A stretch of 64,000 bases of DNA from Siderastrea radians (lineage: Eukaryota; Cnidaria; Anthozoa; Scleractinia; Rhizangiidae), in the NCBI GenBank assembly GCA_964017195.1, contig OZ024895.1, positions 12,640,501 through 12,704,500 on the forward strand. Reading direction: 5' to 3'. This document shows, one piece after another, positions 1-11,906 of the stretch. Both the position numbers and the translations under genes were made by a program. Positions within the stretch are counted from its first letter, which is position 1; every line of letters starts with the position of its first letter. The notes under the pieces were generated by a model. That model was not told the DNA's origin, ran no database searches, and saw nothing but the letters and a program-made list of their open reading frames with translations.

Positions 1-224
1 CTGTTCATAAAGATACCTTATTCTCTTACAACAAACTTTTAAAATTTTATAATTGGAAATCTTTAAACTTGTAATGAAGCAAGTTGAAAGTTACACTAAT
101 GCAGACATGTGCTTAATTTTCTTTCAATTAACACCGACCATAGTTTTTGTTCAATGGCGGTGTTGCTCCGTAGAAACCAAAATATTAATTTAAGATGTTT
201 CTATTGAACGAAAGCTTTACTTAC

Positions 225-613
225 CTCAGTGACAATAATGTCATTGGAATTTTTGACAGTTTACTCTTGTCTGAAGCGGTGCCACGCTTTTGACAGGAAC
301 ACCTGTTGTTGTCTTTCTCGAGTTGTTTTCTGTGGCGTTGACAAGCGAGCGATTCAGCATTCACTTGACCAACACGACAAAGTTTAGCCTGAGTATCAGG
401 CTTTTGGGGAGAAAGTCGTTGTAATTCGCCTTGGAATTCACTTGCCCGTAGACTTCCACATTTAAAGTAATTTTCTTGGGCCAACTCGAAAACAGAGGGA
501 AAAAATAAAAGTCCCACAACCACTAAAACACCACTTGCAACTTTCGCGATAAAATAAAGCGACTGGGACATGTAAGCACAATTCGTAAAATCTCGTTTAA
601 GCCAAAATTTCAC
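225..613 (-). CDS. First coding exon of a membrane-anchored protein (partial)
   Basis: The exon runs from an ATG at 613 to a canonical splice donor (GAG|GTAAG, intron starting at 224), giving 129 codons plus two bases. Residues 1-18 are short and partly basic, residues about 19-42 are a hydrophobic segment (LYFIAKVASGVLVVVGLLFF), and the remainder is hydrophilic with several Cys (KCGS, KLCRV, LACQ, RCSCQ). With no cleavable signal visible, a type II single-pass topology with an extracellular stalk is the simplest reading. TNF-type ligands have this layout, but no TNF homology domain lies in this exon and the rest of the gene would be beyond the left edge. Family not recognised. The start is the only Met ahead of the hydrophobic stretch with an open frame to the donor. 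Confidence 0.55.
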
Positions 614-906
614 TATTTTACCGATGAAAGCAAAATTTTTTCAAACTGAAATAAGATACAATATGGTATTGGCTGTCCAAAAACACACAGACTTCTCTTA
701 ACCACGCAACACTGTGCTTAACCAACGGGGTTGTTAACCGTACGGGAAAATCCCACAAATACCGGCCATTTTAAATAGCCCGCCTGGCCTGCCCAGTCGC
801 CAAGTCGGGTTCGCGCACGGTCGCCCGCGTTTCGCACCGCTGACCATTCAGCGTTATTCAGCTCTGTCTACGTACGTACGTACATCGCATTTCATGACAT
901 TCTTAC
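614..906. other. No gene seen
   Basis: Presumed upstream region of the minus-strand exon. It has a GC-rich patch near 775-845 and a short ACGT repeat near 871-885. No supported gene. Confidence 0.4.
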
Positions 907-1344
907 ATGAGGCAATTTTCCCTGGAAGAGCAGAGACGAAGGAAAAGAGAAGGAGATAGAGATCAACAACGGGAAAGGATGAGAAACGCCACTGAAGAAC
1001 AGCGTCAAGCACCCGGTCAAGCAGAGCGGAAACGAAAACGAGAAAGACGAAGGAACAGTACAGCAGAGAGATAAAGGCAACTAGAAATAAGACGGAACGG
1101 TACTGAAGAACAACGCCAGAGGAAAACTGAGAGACGCCGACAGAGAACTGTAAACATGTCGGGTACAGTTTTCTTGTTTTTTATCTATTTGTGATTGGAA
1201 ATAATTTTGTACCACCGAATAATTTACGTCTACGTTTTTGTTTTTTATTCTACAGATCATCAAGGGGAAAGAAGTCGTAATAGAGAGAGAACGGAGAAGA
1301 AATTTACGCCAAGGACAGCATGAAGTTACAAGGTGTTCAAAAAG
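907..1344 (+). pseudogene. STPR-like Arg/Glu repeat protein, broken
   Basis: Reading from an ATG at 907, the frame encodes repeated Arg-rich blocks (RNATEEQRQ, RRNSTAER, RRNGTEEQRQRKTERRRQR) spaced about 23 residues apart. This resembles the STPR (score and three amino-acid peptide repeat) DNA-binding domain. The frame is interrupted by a TAA near 1072-1074 inside the second repeat. A possible donor (ACT|GTAAAC, exon end 1149) and acceptor (TCTACAG, next exon 1256-1344) would join a second basic exon ending at AAAAAG|GTAAAA. The in-frame stop argues for a pseudogene or an exon fragment. The antisense open frames here are shadows of this biased sequence. Confidence 0.35.
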
Positions 1345-2330
1345 GTAAAATCAATTTCCGTGCTTTAGCAAAGTTTGTTTAACAAAAAAAATGTACTGTT
1401 ACAAAAGGGAACTTTTCGTCAAAACTTAAACCGCACCTTTTACGGTATGTCATTTAATACTACACGTAGAAAGTGAAAAAAAGAGGAAAAGAAACAAAAC
1501 AAAACAAAACGAAAAAAGGGAACACAATTTGAGGGGGTAGTGCAAAGGTGATGGTATCATATTACAAGATTTCACAATATGGCCGCGCGCGTGACTGAGT
1601 GAGAACGAGAACACAATACCTTTTCAGCGTTAGAAATGAAAAGATAGGCTAAAGAAACTCGACTGCCGGTCCCGAATGCCTGTTAAGTGGAATATGAATG
1701 TCTTTATTGAGGAGAAATATGGATTGCTTTGGCCCGATGCTTTAATTGAACCAGCGTGAAGATCTGATTGCTGAGTTTCCCGGGTGAGTTTCTCGGAATT
1801 TTTCAATCATTTCACAGAATATTATGGTATGGGAAATTCGCTTTTATTTAGAAGGATCCCACTATCTCAACTCGCTTATTTCCAATTCCCCGTTATCTCG
1901 AACAAAGAGAAATTTGTCTTGGCTTTGGTCATAAATATAATATTTCCAGTTATTTACTTTTACGACGATAACCCGCTTTTCTCAACTTTGAAGAATACCA
2001 GTGTGTTTTGTTTTCACGGAGCAAAGTGTAGCCAGGCAAAGGAGGAAACAGCTTATGAAAGCATGCAATGAAGTAAAAGGCGAAAACAAGTACCAACGCG
2101 AATCGTCAAGATGTTAACTCATCAGTTGACTAACAAAAGAATAACAAAACAGGACATAATTGATATATGCCTCGTTCTTTTAAACTCTGAATCCAGTCAT
2201 TGTTTACAATATCCTCGGCAAAACCCCTACCAAAATCCATGCAAGTAACGAATCGACGGAAAAGCACATCCTCATTTATGTATCTACTGAAGTAGGTCTT
2301 AAATATTTTTTAACCCTTATTCTGATTTCT
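1345..2330. other. No gene supported
   Basis: AT-rich, with scattered short open frames (the longest is 95 codons, 1784-2071) that show no recognisable domain or repeat. Confidence 0.4.
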
Positions 2331-2704
2331 GAATTGTTTGCTTGAATTTCAATAATTTTATTTGGCTTCACTTAAGCTCAAGACTTAAGCTTATGTGTGA
2401 ATTAATTTTGTTTATCACTTATGAATTGTTTTCTTGAATTTCAATAATTTTATTTGGCTTCACTTAAGCTCAAGACTTAAGCTTATGTGTGAATTAATTT
2501 TGTTTATCACTTATGAATTGTTCGCTTGAATTTCAATAATTTTATTGGGCTTCACTTAAGCTCAAGACTTAAGCTTATGTGTGAATTAATTTTGTTTATC
2601 ACTTATGAATTGTTTGCTTGAATTTCAATAATTTTATTTGGCTTCACTTAAGCTCAAGTTAAGCTTACATGTGTATGTGTGAATTTTTTTTTGTTTATCA
2701 CTCA
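2331..2704. repeat. Tandem repeat, four copies of a 92-bp unit
   Basis: Successive units begin at 2331, 2423, 2515 and 2607, an exact 92-bp period. Each starts GAATTGTTTGCTTGAATTTC and contains the near-palindrome CTTAAGCTCAAGACTTAAGC. Copies 1-3 are almost identical. Copy 4 loses a few bases in the palindrome and runs into a T-rich junction with the adjacent inverted-repeat element. Confidence 0.9.
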
Positions 2705-2710
2705 ATATTA

Positions 2711-3642
2711 TGCATGGTTCAATTCTACCTGTTACCATCCTCCCCCTCCCCGGGCCTACCCCCCGGGATTTGCAATTTTTTTCTCACTTGGCAGTCTATT
2801 CCCCACCCCCGGGCACACAGAAAGAGACGATTCCCCACCCCCGGGACTCCTCATCGACCACAATTACGTTGTTTTGTGTACAAAACCTAAATGACCATAT
2901 TGATTTCCGTACAATAGCAAAATCAGACGTTTTGACAAGAGCTTAAATGCTTTTCTAGAGTTTATTGAAAGAAGGACACTACATGCATAATATAATAAAA
3001 ACATGAACAGAAAACTGAAGAAAAAACTCTACCTGCACTGGCGTACGGCTGGCAAGTAAAGAAATTTTCTTCGCCACATGTTTTATTCTAAATATAGCGC
3101 ATACGCACAAGAGGCCCATGAACAAATTGATGGCAGCATTTAAAGGAGTTTTTCTTACCTTGTTTCATAAGAACACTGGACTGAAATCTCTGTTTAACAT
3201 AAAACTGTGTTTCCGTTTTGATATAGAGTCTATTTAAGTGGTCTTATTATAAATATAAACACACTGAAGAAATATTTCTTTGTTTGTGACGACCACCATT
3301 CATTCGAGTATGCATCAAACGCACATTCTTTCAACAATTTATAATAAACGTACCGTCGAACACAGATTTTAATTTTGAGAGATTACTCTTCTCTAAACAG
3401 TCTGCTACAAATACTAGAGATTTTCACTGGAAATAGGCTCCACGCGGTCCGGGGCCATCATATCAACTGAGAAGTGACGTACTTTACAAGAACAACAAGA
3501 AGTTATTTTCGATTTGCCCCCCTCCCCGACTCCCCGGGACAAGACCACTTCAAACAATTCCCCACCCCCAGGCTCGAAGGGCTGGACTTGTCCCCGGGGT
3601 TGCCTGGTGGGGGGATGGTAACAGGTAAAATTGAACCATGCA
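2711..3642. mobile_element. Nonautonomous inverted-repeat element, Harbinger-like target
   Basis: The ends are inverted repeats of about 35 bp starting TGCATGGTTCAATT and continuing (C/T)TACCTGTTACCATCC, followed by C-rich stretches. Direct TTA trinucleotides flank both ends (2708-2710 and 3643-3645), which fits the TWA target duplication of PIF/Harbinger elements. The 0.9-kb interior has no credible coding frame; the small frames over the left end are by-products of C-rich repeats. Superfamily is inferred from target length alone. Confidence 0.6.
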
Positions 3643-4889
3643 TTAGTTCAGAAGGCGACTGCAATTTGCCATTTTTTTTCGATCTCAGTTAACCTACATG
3701 TATGAAATAAAAGCACTGCATTGTGGAAAGTGCTTCTTACTATTTGTCACTCATAATGGAATGTTCATGTTTTAGAAAGTTTAAATAATTACTGCATGCA
3801 TTTTTTGGTTTTCTCAAAAATCATTGTATTCCCAAGGGGGGGGGGGGGGAATCCAGATGTAAGCAAAGGATTTTTTTATGCAATTGACATATTTGTACTG
3901 ATGTGTTTTTGCTTCCTAAAGGCAATCTGGCTTGTTTAACCGACAATTGTCTGCTGGGATTAGTTAGAACATGTTTGATTAATTGCAATTGGCTCTTTAC
4001 TGAGTTAAGCAAAGGAGACTGGAGATGATTGAACATCCAGTAAACTTAAATGAGATCCTGCCATTTTGTTGCTCATTCGATCGATTGATATTCAAGTGCT
4101 TTACCTTACCTGTATTACCCAATGAACCGTGCAAAGGGCGGAAGACAATTACATGTAACCACTTTTTAGACAAATGGCTAAAAGAGTTTGGATAGCTGCA
4201 AATGAGGGGTTCAGGCGATGATTTATTAATTATTTGTTAGGATTCCACAAAAGCTGGAAAGAAGAACACTTTCACGGGTGGATGCAAAAATTTCCAACAA
4301 TGGGTCTTGTACGTCTCATGAATCAGGTGGATCACAAAAGTAAAGCAAAGTATAGCTTCGGCAACAACATTTCAAAGCGGGAAGTGACAATGCTAGCAAA
4401 GTGAATGACGACTCCCTTAATAATTGACATTGAGTATAATTACTATTCTGTTCACCCATTCTTTCTGTTCATTAATGTCACATTGGTCAAAATTTGCGTT
4501 GTGAATGCTTTAATAATGTATGTTACATACAATATTAGTTATTTGATGTTTTCAAAAGAAAAACAATGAAGTTAATATTATTTTATGGATGAAAGTAATT
4601 TGACAGGCGCTCGTTCTCATGAATTTTGCAATCCAAGAACTGAAAATTTTCTTCAATTGATGAACTTAGAGTTGAGGAGGGGAAAGAAAACAAAGATGCT
4701 CCAATGAAAGTCTAATTTATTTGAATTGTAACTACAGTGTACCTTTTATTTGCAGTCCTCTATCAGGCATTTAAGCCTCGACTTTTAGTGGCCCTGGTCA
4801 GTTTTAAATCGCCACTGGCGACTGGGCGACTGCCATTTTTTAGCCCTGAATGTTTTTTTTTTTTCACTGATCCTTTTTTTCTGTTCTAG
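3643..4889. other. No gene seen
   Basis: AT-rich noncoding sequence with a G homopolymer near 3836-3849. No supported gene. Confidence 0.4.
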
Positions 4890-5907
4890 GCATATATGCC
4901 AGCAGTGATCAGTGATGCAGCATTTTCTTACAGTGAAGTTAAGGTACGTGGAAGATATCAGTTCATATATAATTAGCCCAGCTTACGTATCTAACTGTTC
5001 AGTAAATTGAACTGGATTGAATGCAGTGATTGGGTTAATTTGGGTTCGGTAGTTGAACACAATTGATGACCAAAAATATGCCTATATATACAGCTGTGTT
5101 TGATTCCATTCAATTTCTGAACCCAGTCAAACATAATTAAACAGTCTTAAAATCATTCAAGTATATAGATTTAGCCAAGCCTAAAAGTGGAGCTCCAATT
5201 TTTATTTGGCAATCCTATTATTCACAATGGAAAATAAAAATTGAACCAAGGATAAAATTGAACCACAACATTTACATGAGTGTGCCATCAAGACTTCCAT
5301 TTGGGTGGCAATGAGAGCCTTTACATCTGGACTTAAGGGAGGAGACTCTTAATCACCATATTGTTGCTGTGGGAAGTTCCTCAGAACCATCATATCTTGG
5401 AAACCCTATTACTTCCACAGATAAGCTGCTTGGCCACGTTTGTTTTATGGGAAAGGTTTTCAAGATTTTCAAGTCACAACCATATTCAGCATGTCATTTG
5501 ACCTGAACAGAAAAAATGCTAAAACTCAAACAGCATACAGTTCTCGCTATTGTAAACATTGCAAACGTTTAAAGATTATCAGGATGCAAAATTTTAAGCA
5601 ACAGTTTCTAGAAATTTGCTTTATTATGAATATAAAAGTTGTGATGGCACAAGCACATATCTTTATACATTTTTGTGCTGTAGTTCTTCTATTCTTTGTA
5701 AAAACAGTAATTGCATGCTTCAGATTGTAAAGAAGGGTGGGGCGATTCGCAAAAAAGTCGGAACTTTACTAGTTTCCTCTTAGTTTTACTGATTTTCTTT
5801 TTAATGTGCAGTTGGGACTGGCAGTAGCTATGTGTGCACAATGTTCAGTTGTGGAATTCAGATGTTCTTCTTCATTACTTCACCAATATAGTGGCAGGAA
5901 ACGCTGA
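4890..5907 (+). CDS. Two candidate small exons (4890-4943 and 5812-5907)
   Basis: The first exon is 54 bp between a strong acceptor (CTGTTCTAG after a T-rich tract) and a strong donor (AAG|GTACGTG), open in one frame as AYMPAVISDAAFSYSEVK. The second starts after TTTTTAATGTGCAG, continues in the same phase for 31 codons (LGLAVAMCAQCSVVEF...) and ends at a TGA. Phase compatibility supports a pair, but no family is recognised and both are short. They could be decoys within introns or repeats. Confidence 0.25.
5166..5203. repeat. Left half of a 38-bp distant inverted repeat
   Basis: Matches the reverse complement of 9051-9088 with two mismatches. The two halves could be the ends of a 3.9-kb element or two independent repeat fragments. 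Confidence 0.5.
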
Positions 5908-6501
5908 AAACAGCGTATGACAGAATACCATCCACAAAAATCCCTTAGCAACAATGCGAGATTTGTAGTTAAGAATCTCCCTTCCTCAAGTTACAAAATC
6001 CTTTTTTCACGGTGATGTGAGATTTATCTGGATGGCAATATGGTTAATTACAGGGGGTAACTTAATGCAGAATGAATCAAATAGTTACACCATGTTTACG
6101 TGATACCGGTATGAACTCACCCAGGTATGGCTTGCACTGTTACGAGATTTTGTGTTGTAATCATATAACAAATACAGAGAAGCAAGAGGGAACTGGGGTA
6201 AACTTGTAGCAGAATGAAAAGCATACAATGAACTGGTGTCATGCAAACACCCCCTCAGACTAAAGTTGAGCAGCGCTCGAGGATGTTGTTATACCCAGGG
6301 GCAGTAAAACCCTGATTTCATTAAAACAGTGTAAACTCAGACTGGTGCAATTTTGTTTACATGAGACCAGTCTGAAATTCAGACTGGCATAAGTATTTAC
6401 ATGAGACCAACCATCTTGAAAAATACAGTTTACCCTACATCCCCTTGGATTGCTTCAATGCCACTTATTTAAATGCACATGCTCAAAACTGAAAACAAAT
6501 A

Positions 6502-6970
6502 CCGTAAACTGCCGCTTATAAGCCCACCTGCTTACAAGCCCCCCCCCCCCGGCTATAGGCCCATCCACCTGTAAACAAAAAATACATCCGGTAATATGCC
6601 ACCCCCCCCCCCCAGATATAAGCCCTCCTCTAGTTTTCCCTGTTTCCTTAATATTAAGCACTCTCACAGAAAACTGCAAAGATTAACTCTGAGCTTCTGT
6701 TTTGTTATGTTCCGGTTATGTTCGCGTTGTTGCAGTTTTGATTTTGTTGTTAAAATTGAAGTGAATTCGATTTATTGTGACATTTCAAGGGTTAATTACA
6801 AACTGGTACATTAAAAACGTATTTCGATCAACACTGCTGTGGCTCATTTTGTAATGTTTTTCTTATCCCGCTTATAAGCCCCCCCGGATATAAGCCCCTC
6901 CATTTATAAGCCCACCGAAAACCCCTTACAAAGTTGTATCAGCCTAGGGCTTATAAGCGGCAGTTTACAG
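6502..6970. mobile_element. MITE with TATAAGCCC subterminal repeats
   Basis: Inverted ends of about 24 bp read C(C/T)GTAAACTGCCGCTTATA followed by AGCCC. Inside, the motif TATAAGCCC or a close variant recurs at least five times in direct orientation near both ends, interrupted by C homopolymers. No coding potential. Such motif arrays often serve as transposase-binding sites, but that role is inferred. Confidence 0.65.
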
Positions 6971-8484
6971 TGTCTTAAAACATTTGGGGTAGTTTTTCAT
7001 GCGAGCGTGCATGCTCAGTGCATGACATGGCATGACATAATGCCAATTTTGTGAATTGTGTGCGCAGTATGGATGCGCAGAAAAAAATTGCACAAATATC
7101 CTTAGAACCTCCCTAAAGCCACGGGCTTACTTTTGGCAACTGAGATAATTAAACTCTGCTTTGTTTCCCATACAGGTTTTTATTCCATCAACCTGATGTC
7201 AGAAAAAATATGGCAGTTTATTGTAAGGCTTTGGTTAATAAATTTGTACTCTTAGCTACATGTATGTTCCCAGGCAGACATTATCAATTGAAATAAAAAA
7301 TTTTAAGAGCAGTTTTGAAATAAGGTTTTATATTTTTGTTTTTGTTTTTTTTGGTAAATTTTGATGTTGGTGATTAGTTTGACTGTATCCACATACACTT
7401 CATGTTCCCTCAGTAACACATCCATACACCAGTAGCATTTCAGTTATTTGGGAGTAACCCTACTCCCCTCTCCCCCCCCCCCCCCCCACACACACACACA
7501 CAAGCACACACACAACTAACTTCCCAGGAATAATGATTCAGACTTATTTGCTTGAATTCACTTGACAGGGAAAACTATTTCAAATGATGGATTCACCACA
7601 GTCTGATCCCCTCCTGTCAGTTCATTACATGACAGGTTTCTGACTATCCTGAAATGATTTATGAAGAGGCTTTTCTTTTTGTTTCTCTTTGCTACCAGAT
7701 TATGACAATCAGTAACATTGCTCATTGGTGACATTAGATGCAGTGTAAAGGCTAATGATCAAACCAAAAACAAATTCAACCACAAGATTTACTACCATCA
7801 CAGTCAGGGGTAGTAACATAGTGAGTCATAATCTGTGCATCAAATAAAGTCACTAGTGGTTACTGGACCATTTGTTATTCGCGTTGGCAACACTGTTAGT
7901 CACAAATTTTTAATTGACTGATTGACCGATTTATCAACTAAGTGGTTGAGTGGTTGATTCATGACTGATGGGTACTTAAAGAGATTGATTTTAATATAAT
8001 AGTCCCTGGGCATCAATAAGAGTAAACAAGGTACATTGTTATTCCACTATAGCATCAGTTTATCATATAAGGGGGAAACACATACATGAGGGTATGAGTG
8101 TATTGCACTGTAGTGTCCCGGTTTCAAATCACTCATTGAATAAATCATTTAAAATGATAGGCAAATATTGTAGTGGAATAATAAATATCATTCAGTGGTT
8201 TTACAGATAATGGTCAAGGACATTTTACCGGTACTCATTGCTCGCATTTTTCCTCGCTCTATACCACACAACTTATCTGTCAAACCACTGAATAAGGTGG
8301 AGGTATTTTTCAATTAGTACCTTGTCTATGCAATTTGACAACTCTGCAAAAATGTAAATAAATTAAACCGTAGACTTGTGGCAGAGAAAAGGCCGAGGTA
8401 AGGTGAACAAAAATAATTATTGTGCCCAATATTTAAGTTTACAACCTAAAACTGGGGCTTATTTAGGATTTTGTAAAACAGGTT
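6971..8484. other. No gene seen; C tract and CA repeat
   Basis: AT-rich. A C homopolymer followed by a short CA repeat lies at about 7470-7513. No supported gene. Confidence 0.4.
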
Positions 8485-8879
8485 CATACCTGCCATCCGT
8501 CCCCATTTAATGGGAATTGTCCCAATTTTGGAGTTTCAAAACCTAAAAAAATCGGGACATTCCGATTTTCCAGGAAAAAAAGACAATTTGGAACTGGATT
8601 ATTAAAGATTGGTCTTCAATTGGTCTTTTTTTGACTTTTCGTTTGTTTTGTGCAATACATGTGGTGCTTGAGACCATTAAACAACACCTGAGAATTCTAA
8701 TGCTAAGACAGTACAGTACAGGCAATATTTTTAAAAATTAATGCAAAAACCCTAGAGCATCCTAGACCCTGCTCAGTGTTGGGGGGCAGTGGGGGGGGGG
8801 GCAGGGCACTCCCCCAGGACTGGGGTGAGCATGGGGGGGGGTGGTCCCTATTTCTGATTTTATAAGGTTGCCAGGTATG
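8485..8879. mobile_element. Possible MITE with short inverted ends
   Basis: The left end CATACCTGCCATCC pairs with the right end GGTTGCCAGGTATG (one mismatch plus end variation). The interior has G-rich tracts near 8780-8850 and no coding potential. A target duplication is not clear. Confidence 0.4.
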
Positions 8880-8955
8880 CAGATTCTAATTTGATGAGAG
8901 GTGTATTTACTAATAATTACCTAAACTATAATATTGCTGTCAGGTACCACTTGAG

Positions 8956-9005
<50 letters not shown>

Positions 9006-9054
9006 AAATAATAATAAATAAAATAAATAATAATAAATAAATAAATAAATAAAA
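8956..9054. repeat. ATA/AAAT microsatellite
   Basis: About 45 bp of ATA repeats pass into mixed AAAT and AAT repeats. It abuts the right half of the 38-bp inverted repeat. Confidence 0.9.
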
Positions 9055-9088
9055 ATTGGAGTTCCGCTTTTAGGCTTGGCTAAATCTA
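9051..9088. repeat. Right half of a 38-bp distant inverted repeat
   Basis: Pairs with 5166-5203 (36 of 38 positions). It directly precedes the dispersed repeat starting near 9091. Confidence 0.5.
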
Positions 9089-9090
9089 TT

Positions 9091-10483
9091 TATTAAAAAC
9101 TGGACTAGGTATATTGGATTTCTACCATTCTGATTGGCTGAACGGAGCCAGGCTATCAGCTCATATACCTGCTGTGACCAAATATGGACAATGAACACTC
9201 AACAACAAAATGAACAAAATGAGCTGGAAGTTTTTTCCTCGCCCGCAACCCGGCGAGAAATATAGACAAGAAAAATCACTTGGCAGCGAATTTGAATTAA
9301 GCAGAAATTCCAACAGCGTCACTAACAGCGTCGTCTAACACAAGTCAAAATTGTTTGAAGAAACTGTGCAGAAAAAGAAATTAGAAATTTAAGCATTGAG
9401 CGTTGTGTTTACAATTAATTTCTTTCATCGATCGTCACGTCGATCATTAAAATTGAACAAACGGTAGGTTTTATCAGGAAGCCTTTCCACTTCAAAATAT
9501 CAAGACACTGGACAAAATAAAACACAGTGAAATGGAGCAGAAGCATTTAATAACAACTGTCACACATTCATGACGATTCGGTGCGAAAATCATGAAGCAG
9601 TCTAAACAAGTACTAAACAAACTACAGCTGCAAACTACCAAAAAGGCCGCAGGAAGGGCGAAAATGTTTTTCGGCTTTAACACGCAAAATTGACACTGGT
9701 TTACCTGCACTCGTTGTAGCTCTGTGTTCCAACAGGTCCAAATGCTCAGATAGAAATCGGATGCCATGTAAACGGAGTTGAATCGCTTTTCCAGTTGTTT
9801 GAATGTTGTTTTTACCATTCCGTCCGCAACCTCTAACCCGAGAACAACTGCATTTTGTGCTTTGCATTAAACAAACTATGATGGTGAATTCTAATGTTCC
9901 TCGCTACAGTAATCTTGCTTCTGAGCTGCATAGAAATTACTTCTTCAAGTTCAAATTGGTTCTGTCTTCATTTCGATCAAACACGCACATGATGGCTCCG
10001 TTGTGCGAACAGATTACAAACTTGTTCTGTTTCAACTCCAGCAGCTAATATGGTGAAATTGTACAGCTTCAATCCGCTTTGAACGATGATTACAACAATG
10101 TTTCGGGAAAAATCAAACATGTACCATATTTCAGAGCCAATGATTAGAAGATTTTTTTCCCAAACTTGTGCCACTTCGTTCACTTTCGAGCAGTTTTCAT
10201 TGATTCATTCAGCTTTGCAATGAAACGCTGCAACACTTCGCAAGGTTTTGGCGCCTTTTTCGTTTAGTCATGTGATCGATTCTTGCTCCCTTTTTATCCC
10301 TTTTGTCATTTTTCTCTTTCTTTCTTGATTTTTTTAAACAAAAATAGTAGTTAAGTTTTTAATAAAACAATTATTCTACTCGGGCTTGCTGGATATCAAA
10401 TGATTATAACCAACTCGGCGCTACGCGCCTCGTTGGTTATCTATCATTTCATATCCAGCGCGCCCTCGTAGAATAATTGTTAA
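9091..10483. mobile_element. Dispersed 1.4-kb repeat family, copy 1
   Basis: It begins TTAAAAACTGGACTAGGTAT and ends near GTAGAATAATTGTT. A second copy starts at 32214 and resumes at 39531 after an insertion, so the family is dispersed. The right end (about 10365-10483) is an imperfect hairpin with arms of about 50 nt around GCGCTACGCGCC. Open frames inside are not conserved between copies, so it is called a nonautonomous element of unknown class. Confidence 0.65.
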
Positions 10484-11501
10484 ATATTAACGATTATAAT
10501 AATATTTTTGTGCATTCTCACTCGTGGTCACTCGCGTGGACTTTTAGACATGATACCGCGCTTTTGGGGCAGAGTTCGCTTGTTTCTAAGAGGCACAATA
10601 AAACACCACTTCACTTTACTTCACATAAGTTCACTACTTCAATTCCCTCGAGTATGCTTTGTTGCTTAAAATTTCATATAGAAGTAATGAACTCCCTGCG
10701 TTAACCTGACTTAAAACATTGGCGAAACTTTCAACCATTTCAAAATTTACACTCCGAATCATTGCTCTTTGCGGCCTTTGATTGGCTAAGCGATTGAGCA
10801 GGAATTCATTGATATTTTCTTCCAATTTGTCCGGTTAACTTTGGCCCTGGCTTCAGTAGCAGCATTTTGGACACAACGAAAAGAAACAACCTTCCTTTAA
10901 GAAGTGGAAAGAAGTACTCCGGTGTCTGACACCGAGCAGGAATCAGACAATCTGGTTTTCTATTCTTTCGGGGACGTAGAAGGAATGCACATAAAGCTAA
11001 AACTCAACAGTGTCATTAGTGTACAGAAGCGAATGATGTCGATGATGTGCGAATGATAGTAAAATTCCACGGATGAAGGCTTAAGGCATGAGACACGAAT
11101 CCATGACTTTCGCACACTGGTCTCATGCTCTGATCACTAAGGTACAGAGACACCCATGGCGAGATACAACCATCGCCACTGTATCACCAGAAGTGTCGGG
11201 TAGTTTACTAAATTGCCCTCTCATCTCAATGTTGAGAGACAAATAAATTTACCAGCACGAGGCTGGCCTGCAAGGGTGCAACATTGAAACGGAGAGGGGA
11301 GAGATGGCATCAAAACGCTCAAGTTAGCTATTTCAAAATGCTTTTTCACGCGAAGTCTTGAAATCATCCATCTTTTCGTGGACCTCCCAACTACTTCTGT
11401 CGAAGGTTTTAGCTCATATTTACTAGGTTCGTTATGAAACGCGTCCTGCATTAGATTCAGCTAACGATAAGATGTATCCTAAGTAAATGGTTTCGCCATA
11501 C
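10484..11501. other. No gene supported
   Basis: Region 3' of the Ig exon on the minus strand. A 76-codon minus-strand frame at 11221-11451 has no recognised domain. A downstream exon of the Ig gene could lie here, but I cannot identify one. Confidence 0.35.
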
Positions 11502-11906
11502 CTGTAACTTCAATCCGTACGTTGTATGCCCAAGAAGATCCAGCTGTCAGTGAAATCCTGCACTGGAATGTAGCGTTTTCTCTTTCAGACACGGTGCTTA
11601 TTGTTAAAGAGGAAAATTCATTCGTACTGTCGATACTGAACCGATTACTGTAATCATTCCTGTCGTATACTATAGGATTTCCGCTTATTACAAGTCCTAT
11701 ATCATCTAGCGGTTTAATACTATCCTTAATGCCAAAGGTGGTCAATAAGATGCTCTGACCAGCTAAAAGAGTGTAATTCCACCTTACAATGACATTAGTA
11801 CTTCCATTCAGCACTTTAATAACAGCAGCTTGAATGTCAGCGGGATTATTCCCTTGGGTAGTTTGGTTCCAAGCTGGGGGAGGTGCAGTCCACATAAATA
11901 TAGCAT
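11502..11906 (-). CDS. Ig-domain exon (paralogue C)
   Basis: A 405-bp exon bounded by an acceptor (TTCTTGCAG, exon start 11906) and a donor (GTTACAG|GTATGG, exon end 11502), both in phase 1 as is usual for Ig domains. It begins WTAPPPAWNQT and encodes one V-set-like Ig fold: VRWNYTLLAGQ (B strand), RFSIDSTNEFSSLTI (D-E), ATFQCRISLTAG (F), then a G strand ending IEVTG. The F-strand Cys is present, but the B-strand position normally holding its partner is Trp. If the donor is unused, translation stops after GMAKPFT. No signal exon was found upstream; an L1-like insertion at 12.5 kb may have displaced or destroyed it. Probably a secreted or surface protein by analogy with the two complete paralogues. 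Confidence 0.75.

Noticed and set aside
2669..2946. Three overlapping small frames rich in Pro
   Set aside because: They are produced by C-rich terminal repeats of the inverted-repeat element and include no domain.
9492..10183. Minus-strand frames of 68-108 codons in the dispersed repeat
   Set aside because: The frames are not preserved in the second copy at 32.2-39.9 kb, which has different indels.
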